NCBI GenBank assembly: GCA_903915655.1
Contig: CAIWTU010000045.1
Span: 30,965-94,964 of the forward strand
Reading direction: 5' to 3'
DNA length: 64,000 nt
Source of the DNA: an uncultured Geobacter sp.
GTDB lineage: Bacteria; Desulfobacterota; Desulfuromonadia; Geobacterales; Geobacteraceae
The stretch's first letter is position 1. The number at the start of each line of letters is the position of its first letter. A program made the translations under genes and the position numbers. The notes below the pieces were generated by a model, which was given only the letters and a program-made list of their open reading frames with translations, ran no database searches and had not been told where the DNA came from. This document shows positions 59,075 to 64,000 of this stretch, in pieces.

Positions 59075-60343
59075 ATGAGTAACGAGAATCTGATGTCGAA
59101 GCGATGGTCGGTTGCTGCTGCGGGGGTCGTGATTATGACCCTGCTTGGCACAGTGTATGCGTGGTCGGTGTTCATTAAGCCGGTTATGGCAGCTACCGGA
59201 TGGGAGAAAGGGGCCGTTGCTACGACCTTCATGATCATTATCGGTATGATTGGTCTTTCTGCAGCCTTCGGCGGAATGCTGGTGGACAAGAAGGGGCCTA
59301 AATTCGTCTGCACCATTGGCGTCATTATGTACGGTATTGGAGTCCTGATGGGTGGCCTTGCGCTCAGTTCAGGCAACATCTGGTTCCTCTACCTCGGTTA
59401 TGGTGTAATCGGCGGGATCGGTAACGGTCTGGCCTACGTGGTGCCGATCGCCACCCTGATCCGCTGGTTTCCCGACCATCGTGGTCTGATTACCGGACTT
59501 TCGGTCATGGGTTTTGGTCTCGGCGCATTCTTCATCGGCAAGATAGTGCCGGGCCTGATCATCAAGTATGGCGTAGTCAACTCGTTTTTTATCCTCGGTG
59601 TCGTCTATCTGATCGGTAACACCCTTGCAGCAATGGTTCTCCGCAATCCTCCTGCAGGTTGGCTCCCCGACGGATTTACCCCTTCGACCAAGACTGTTTC
59701 TGCTGCCGATTCCTTCAGCTGGGAAGAAGCTAAAAAAACTCCACAGTGGTACATGATCTGGGGGATGCTCTTCCTGAACGTCAGCGCAGGCATGGGTCTT
59801 CTCTCCAAGCTTTCCCCGATGGCACAGGAAGTCATCAAAGCAGCCCAGGGAATAGATGATCCGGCTAAATTGGCTGTTCTCGGCGGTGGCGTACTTGCAA
59901 CGGCATCCATTTTCAACGGTCTTGGCCGCCTCTTCTGGGCAGCCGCCTCCGACAAAATCGGTCGCAAGAACGTATTTCTTACCATGTTCGCTACCCAGGC
60001 ACTGCTCTACTTCTATCTTCCACAGGTAACCAACGTAATGATCTTCACCGTCATTGCCTGCTACCTGCTGGCTTGTCTCGGCGGCGGTTTTGCGGTTATG
60101 CCTGCTTTTGCTGCGGACTCCTTCGGACCGACCTACATCGGCAAGGTCTACGGTTTCGTTTTGACAGCTTGGGGCGCTGCCGGTGTATGCGGCGGTCTCG
60201 CCTTTGCGAAGTTCGACAAGCAGCAGTCACTCTATATTGCAGCCGCTCTGCTGATAGCCGGTTTTGTGGTTACCTTTCTGTACCAGCGGCCCAAGCATGT
60301 GTCCCATTACAAGACTGCACAGCCGGCAGCAGTTGCCGAATAG
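59075..60343 (+). CDS. OFA family MFS transporter, probable formate/oxalate carrier
   Basis: This 422-residue MFS protein has twelve predicted helices with the oxalate/formate antiporter family pattern (AWSVFIKPVMAATGW in helix 1, GGMLVDKKGPK after helix 2, GIGNGLAYVVPIATLIRWFPDHRGLITGLSVMGFGLGAF). It probably moves a small carboxylate across the inner membrane. Its place 164 bases after fdhA points to formate. AGGAGG precedes the ATG, and a terminator follows. Confidence 0.85.
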   Translation: MSNENLMSKRWSVAAAGVVIMTLLGTVYAWSVFIKPVMAATGWEKGAVATTFMIIIGMIGLSAAFGGMLVDKKGPKFVCTIGVIMYGIGVLMGGLALSSGNIWFLYLGYGVIGGIGNGLAYVVPIATLIRWFPDHRGLITGLSVMGFGLGAFFIGKIVPGLIIKYGVVNSFFILGVVYLIGNTLAAMVLRNPPAGWLPDGFTPSTKTVSAADSFSWEEAKKTPQWYMIWGMLFLNVSAGMGLLSKLSPMAQEVIKAAQGIDDPAKLAVLGGGVLATASIFNGLGRLFWAAASDKIGRKNVFLTMFATQALLYFYLPQVTNVMIFTVIACYLLACLGGGFAVMPAFAADSFGPTYIGKVYGFVLTAWGAAGVCGGLAFAKFDKQQSLYIAAALLIAGFVVTFLYQRPKHVSHYKTAQPAAVAE

Positions 60344-60387
60344 TTTATTCACACGACTAAGTGTGCCGTAAATTAGTTTTATATCAC

Positions 60388-60417
60388 CGGGGTCTTCACC
60401 TGAAGACCCCGCTTTTT
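60388..60417 (+). terminator. intrinsic terminator after the OFA transporter gene
   Basis: An 11-bp stem CGGGGTCTTCA/TGAAGACCCCG has a 2-base turn (effectively 4 bases open) and is followed by five T. Confidence 0.88.
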
Positions 60418-60600
60418 CACAGCACGCAGATTTGTGGGCTTTCCATGTATTGTATCTATTCGTTATTTTCCTTCAAAATGCCTTCACGCTCAATACATTC
60501 TGTTTTTCAGTTTTCAGGAACAAAAAAAGACTCGCAGAGGCGGATCTCTTCATGGGGGTTGTATGTCATCTTCAGGTTATTTTTTCTCTGTAGCTTAGCT

Positions 60601-60704
60601 GTCATTCCGGCAGCTTTCCGGCCGGAATCCAGTTTATAACTGACTGAAAAGACTGGATCCCAGATAGAAGCGTTCGGGGGTGACGATCTTTTTGCGAAAG
60701 CCTC
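60601..60704. repeat. dispersed repeat A, copy 1
   Basis: The sequence starts GTCATTCCGGCAG and passes through GGAATCCAG, CTGACTGAAAAGA, GGATCCCAGATAGA and GGGGGTGACGA to GCGAAAGCCTC. Copy 2 at 63299-63402 follows the same order with scattered changes. It is an intergenic, non-coding element. Confidence 0.8.
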
Positions 60705-60772
60705 ATTATCTGTAATTATTCCAACATTCCTCGATAACCACTATTGCGAACATCTCAAGCGGAGGAAATACA

Positions 60773-61387
60773 ATGATTGAAAAGAATGTGCTTACCGATT
60801 TCTGTGGGAAAGTTTCAGAGCCGGTCATCGATCCCACCACCTATGTTCACCCGCTGGCATCCGTTATCGGAAACGTCATTCTCGGAAAAAACATAATGGT
60901 CTCTCCCACGGCGTCAATCCGTGGAGATGAGGGGCAACCTCTTTTTGTGGGTGACAATTCCAATGTTCAGGATGGCGTAGTCATACATGCGCTGGAAACC
61001 GAGATGAACGGCGAATCTGTAGAAAAAAACCTTTTTGAAGTTGATGGAAAGAAATACGGTGTTTATGTAGGGACTCGTGTCTCTTTGGCCCACCAAGTTC
61101 AGATCCATGGTCCGGCTGTTGTCCTCGATGAGACTTTTGTCGGCATGAAAGCCCTGGTTTTCAAATCTTTTGTTGGAAAGAAATGTGTCATTGAACCGGG
61201 CGCCATCTTAATGGGAGTTACCGTTTCGGATGGCCGTTATGTAACTGCCGGTTCTGTAATCAGAACCCAGCAGCAGGCAGATGAGCTCCCCGTAATTATG
61301 GATGACTACCCGTTCAAGAATTTGAATAAGGGAGTTGTTCACGTTAATACAGCTCTTGCTAAGGGCTACCTGGCCGCCAATAAATAA
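60773..61387 (+). CDS. cam: gamma-class carbonic anhydrase, Cam type
   Basis: This 204-residue left-handed beta-helix enzyme interconverts CO2 and bicarbonate. The metal ligands are H72, H107 and H112, matching H81, H117 and H122 of Methanosarcina Cam. The essential R50 and E53 match R59 and E62, and E75 with the acidic loop after it matches the proton-shuttle E84. CamH-type proteins lack this loop, so this should be an active anhydrase. It has no signal peptide, so it is cytoplasmic, unlike archaeal Cam. GGAGG precedes the ATG. Confidence 0.92.
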   Translation: MIEKNVLTDFCGKVSEPVIDPTTYVHPLASVIGNVILGKNIMVSPTASIRGDEGQPLFVGDNSNVQDGVVIHALETEMNGESVEKNLFEVDGKKYGVYVGTRVSLAHQVQIHGPAVVLDETFVGMKALVFKSFVGKKCVIEPGAILMGVTVSDGRYVTAGSVIRTQQQADELPVIMDDYPFKNLNKGVVHVNTALAKGYLAANK

Positions 61388-61394
61388 TACGGGA

Positions 61395-61560
61395 CCAATT
61401 AGGATGCACTCGCAAATAGTCGTTCCCTTTCCCTTAACGGGAGCGGGCAGGGGGAGGGTGAAGCTGCAACTTCGCGTTTTCATGGCAATGTCTCCCCCAC
61501 CCTAGCCCTCCCCCTCCAGGGGGGAGGGGACTTTTCTGAGAATTTGCGATAACATCAATT
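61395..61560. repeat. dispersed GC-rich repeat element B, copy 2
   Basis: The core 61507-61549 (CCCTCCCCCTCCAGGG... then CTTTTCTGAGAATTTGCGA) matches the trpG-trpD copy. CTCGCAAAT at the left end and ATTTGCGA at the right end form a terminal inverted repeat. Confidence 0.75.
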
Positions 61561-61637
61561 AGAGAAGAGACGAATTCCACGCAGGGATTTAAAGCCCGCA
61601 ACTTCAGGAGTGCCTGGCCGGTACAATGGAGAGAAAA

Positions 61638-63074
61638 ATGGACGAACGGAAAAAGAGCGCAACCGGTTCCGACAGATCTGTTTACAGATATGAAAAGGGG
61701 AAAATGCGTGTTACTGATCATCAGCCGGTTCGGGAGTTTCCCCTTCAGCTCATAGTCAACGGACGGGAGCTTGCAACTCTCATTACATCCCCCCATGATC
61801 TGCGCTACCTGGTTGCGGGCTTTTTGAGACTGGAGGGTTTTGTCGAGAAGATTGATGATTTCCTCATGTTGAGCGTCTGCGAGGATTTTGGCATAGCCAA
61901 TGTTATTATCAGAGGAGAGCTGCCGGAAAAGTTGAAGCCGTCGCTTACTTCCGGATGTGGCACAGGGATTACTTTCAATCTGCAGCACAAAATCCCCGAG
62001 AGAGAAAAACCGAAACCAGAAATGCTCCGGAAGGTTCTTCCTGACGACATATTTTCACTGATGCAACAGCTTTCTCAACTATCAGGCGCTTACAAGGCGT
62101 CGGGCGGAATACATTCAGCTGCTGTTGCCGTTGACAAAACCATTCTCCTTTGCAGCGAAGACATCGGCAGGCACAACACCTTAGATCGCATAGCGGGTGA
62201 GGCGCTTTTAAAGGGGATCGAACTCTCCGGGACGACCCTTATCACTTCCGGCAGGATCTCGACGGAAATGGTTACAAAAGCTGCGGTTCTCGGCATCGCC
62301 CTGATTGCTTCCCGTACTTCTCCTACCGATATGGCAGTCAGGCTCGCTGATGAAGCGGGGATAACCCTGATCGGCTATGTGCGGGGTGGCGGTTTTAATG
62401 TCTACACCCACCCGGAGTCTCTTGCGACCTTTGGCGAGATAGCCTCCGGAGTAACTGCCGTAATATTGGCGGGTGGCAATTCAACCAGGATGAAAAGCAA
62501 CAAGGCGCTCCTCCCGTACCGCGGAGAGCGTTTCATTGAAAGGATCTACCGGCAACTTGCCGAAATATTCCCCGAGGTTATCCTTGTCACGAATACGCCG
62601 GAAATGTATCGTTTTCTCCCATGCCGCACCGTGTCCGACTTTTACCCTGACAAGGGTTCTCTTGCGGGGATACACTCTGGGCTCGTACACAGTTCGACCC
62701 CGTATATTTTTGTGGTTGCCTGTGACATGCCAGACTTGAACGAACTGTTGATTCGCCATCTTGTCTCCAAAGCCTCAGGAACTGATGTGGTTATTCCAGA
62801 GAGCGAGGGGGGACTCGAACCTCTTCATGCGGTCTACGGCAAAGGGTGCCTTCAGTCAATCGAGGCGACTCTCTCTTCAGGAAAAAGGAGGATTGTGGCC
62901 TGTTTCGACCAGTTAAAGGTAAATGTCGTTTCCCAGCAGGAAATTGCCGCTATTGACCCGGAGTTTCTTTCGTTTCGCAACATTAACACTCCTGAGGAAT
63001 ATTTCCAGATCAGGCAGGAAGGGCAGGAAGTCAAGCAAAACAAGGAATCTGAGCCACTCTATGAATCTCAATAA
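61638..63074 (+). CDS. FdhD-MobA fusion protein
   Basis: This 478-residue protein joins two maturation activities. Residues about 1-262 are FdhD, the sulfur transferase needed for formate dehydrogenase. Residues about 268-470 are MobA, which attaches GMP to molybdopterin (VTAVILAGGNSTRMKSNKALLPYRGERFIERI, then ACDMPDL). The FdhD active motif is SGCGTG with a single cysteine at residue 107; Escherichia coli FdhD has C-x2-C. ATG 61638 sits 4 to 6 bases after GGAGAG, with ATG 61626 as alternative. It matches fdhA upstream in function. Confidence 0.93.
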   Translation: MDERKKSATGSDRSVYRYEKGKMRVTDHQPVREFPLQLIVNGRELATLITSPHDLRYLVAGFLRLEGFVEKIDDFLMLSVCEDFGIANVIIRGELPEKLKPSLTSGCGTGITFNLQHKIPEREKPKPEMLRKVLPDDIFSLMQQLSQLSGAYKASGGIHSAAVAVDKTILLCSEDIGRHNTLDRIAGEALLKGIELSGTTLITSGRISTEMVTKAAVLGIALIASRTSPTDMAVRLADEAGITLIGYVRGGGFNVYTHPESLATFGEIASGVTAVILAGGNSTRMKSNKALLPYRGERFIERIYRQLAEIFPEVILVTNTPEMYRFLPCRTVSDFYPDKGSLAGIHSGLVHSSTPYIFVVACDMPDLNELLIRHLVSKASGTDVVIPESEGGLEPLHAVYGKGCLQSIEATLSSGKRRIVACFDQLKVNVVSQQEIAAIDPEFLSFRNINTPEEYFQIRQEGQEVKQNKESEPLYESQ

Positions 63075-63086
63075 GAGTGAAGATAA

Positions 63087-63269
63087 ATCCAATATAAAGG
63101 GAAATACAAGGCTCAGCTCATCGAAACCGCCGTCGACGACAACATCAGGCTTGTTGAGGCAAATCTTACCAAACAGTCCAATCTCCTCAAAGAGTTGGTC
63201 AAAGAGGGAAAGCTCAAGATCGTTGCAGCCAAATACGACCTGGATGACTGCAAGGTTACGTTTATGTAG
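63087..63269 (+). pseudogene. 3' fragment of a beta-class carbonic anhydrase
   Basis: A 60-codon frame, closed upstream by a TAA, ends at TAG 63267-63269. It encodes the C-terminal part of a beta carbonic anhydrase: DNIRLVEANLTKQSNLLKEL, VKEGKLKIVAAKYDLDD, KVTFM. The zinc-binding half is missing. It lies 12 bases after the FdhD-MobA gene with no start codon or ribosome site of its own. Confidence 0.75.
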
Positions 63270-63877
63270 TGAAAAGATTTAAAAGGCTCGCGGTAAATGT
63301 CATTCCGACAGACTTCCAGCCGAAATCGAGATAATAGCTGACTAAAAAGAGTGGATACCCGATATAGGCCTTTGGGGATGACAACCATTTTACGAACGCC
63401 TCGGTATATGAATGGATTACTGAATCCACTGCTGCAAAAAAACAAACAAATAATCCTTGTAATTGTCTGATTAACTATATAATATGCCGCTTGGCACAGA
63501 CCTCTTATCTGTTTTGGGGCCTATTATTTGGGCGTTATTCATAGTCCCCCCCACCTTTTTTTATAGAAATTTGCTGACCCCGATTGAGTTGCTATCGATT
63601 CTGTTGAATCCATAACAAGCGGTTTGTTTCGGCTCTCTTGTCCGGCTCACTCTTTAATGAGTTCGTAGCCATCACCGCTTACCTGCACCATCAAGAGTCT
63701 CCGCCTTTGCATTTTACAGGCAGCGAGGCAGGAGTTGAAAGAAACGTACGAAACAACTACGTATGGTCCTTTTTGAAAAGACTAGTTACGGTGCACTTTA
63801 CCGCTCGGTCAGCTCGAGTTCGCGAGGCTTTTGTATTGGCCTGAAACAAAATAAAAGGGGAGGGGCTGCTCGCTGTT
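63270..63877. other. 608-base region between formate genes and the IS element
   Basis: It contains copy 2 of repeat A (63299-63402) and AT-rich sequence. A plus frame at 63638-63844 (68 residues) and a short minus frame ending in LIKE near 63655 have no recognised content. I cannot define the outer end of the insertion sequence. Confidence 0.45.
63299..63402. repeat. dispersed repeat A, copy 2
   Basis: Same order as copy 1 (GTCATTCCGACAG, CTGACTAAAAAGA, GTGGATACCCGATATAG, GGGGATGACAA, ACGAACGCCTC), in direct orientation and 2.7 kb away. The two copies flank the carbonic anhydrase and FdhD-MobA genes. Confidence 0.8.
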
Positions 63878-64000
63878 CTACGTGGGTAACCCAAACTTAA
63901 GTTTTCCGCCAATCAGATAAATCATGGCGATGAGATTTCTATTGGTACGGTATCCTCTTGCTCTGGCTTTAGCTGATTGCACTAGGCTGTTGAAGCCTTC
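63878..64000 (-). mobile_element. ISL3-type transposase, C-terminal end (partial)
   Basis: The minus strand encodes 40 residues ending at a TAG (63878-63880) and continues past the window edge. The string EGFNSLVQSAKARARGYRTNRNL, then IAMIYLIGGKL, matches the C-terminus of DDE transposases of the ISL3 group. The inverted repeats are not identified. Confidence 0.75.

Larger units (their letters stand above)
60344..60772. other. 429-base intergenic region with terminator and dispersed repeat
   Basis: It contains the transporter terminator (60388-60417) and copy 1 of repeat A (60601-60704). I see no coding frame with credible features. Confidence 0.6.

Noticed and set aside
63480..63520. sigma-54 promoter at TTGGCAC near 63491
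   Set aside because: The required GC of the -12 element is missing at the correct distance.

Overview
This 64 kb window looks like chromosomal DNA from a Gram-negative anaerobe of the Desulfuromonadales/Geobacterales (Deltaproteobacteria). The call rests on gene content rather than any single marker. It has a parAB-atp operon with two b-type subunits and no a or c subunit, paired DUF507 genes ahead of a CIRCE-controlled groESL, hopanoid accessory genes (hpnG/J/K-like), a Fur-FeoB-DtxR/FeoA iron locus, an AMP-dependent acyl-CoA synthetase with an XRE-cupin regulator, and a selenocysteine formate dehydrogenase. Coding density is ordinary and both strands are used.

Layout. 1-2.3 kb: an AmrS/PflA-like radical SAM protein and a protein of unknown function, coupled by overlapping stop and start codons. 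2.3-9.1 kb: a promoter overlapped by a perfect inverted repeat resembling a ModE operator, then a fibronectin-III lipoprotein, a TonB-dependent receptor, and an ECF importer (fused double ATPase, T component, S component) of unknown substrate. 9.3-12.5 kb: NikR, a homocitrate/Re-citrate synthase-type enzyme, a small lipoprotein and a DedA protein. 12.6-13.5 kb: a decay zone holding a broken ANTAR response regulator and the 3' end of an ABC-2 permease. 13.5-22.7 kb: a minus-strand trp cluster (trpE, an unrelated lipoprotein, trpG, trpD, trpC, trpB2, trpF, trpB1) with no trpA in the window. 22.9-27.2 kb: htpG, a DUF4337 protein, folK, a YHS-type protein and a small transaldolase. 27.3-31.2 kb: fur, feoB, a 57-residue Cys-rich protein, a DtxR-FeoA regulator and cytochrome P460. 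31.3-35.1 kb: hopanoid genes. 35.1-38.8 kb: a CinA-type protein, an antitoxin-like ORF coupled to nhaA, and DAHP synthase. 38.8-39.6 kb: a gene-poor stretch beginning with a 3' tRNA-Arg fragment, probably an old integration site. 39.6-44.8 kb: two DUF507 genes, groES, groEL, the acyl-CoA synthetase and its likely regulator. 45.0-52.8 kb: atpC-D-G-A-H-F-F' and parB-parA on the minus strand. 53.2-55.9 kb: tex and a small secreted protein. 56.2-63.3 kb: a formate/CO2 region with Sec-containing FdhA, an OFA-type transporter, a Cam-type gamma carbonic anhydrase, an FdhD-MobA fusion and the tail of a beta carbonic anhydrase. The window ends in an ISL3-type transposase.

How the genes work together. 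The formate region combines the catalytic enzyme, a candidate formate carrier, CO2/bicarbonate interconversion and the sulfur-transfer/cofactor-maturation protein that a molybdenum or tungsten formate dehydrogenase needs. The iron locus pairs Fe(II) uptake with two iron-responsive regulators. The least explained unit is the lipoprotein-TonB-ECF cluster. Its operator-like palindrome suggests control by a molybdenum/tungsten-type regulator, and it is the best candidate for an undescribed uptake system. Functions are inferred from motifs and remembered family features; no database search was run.
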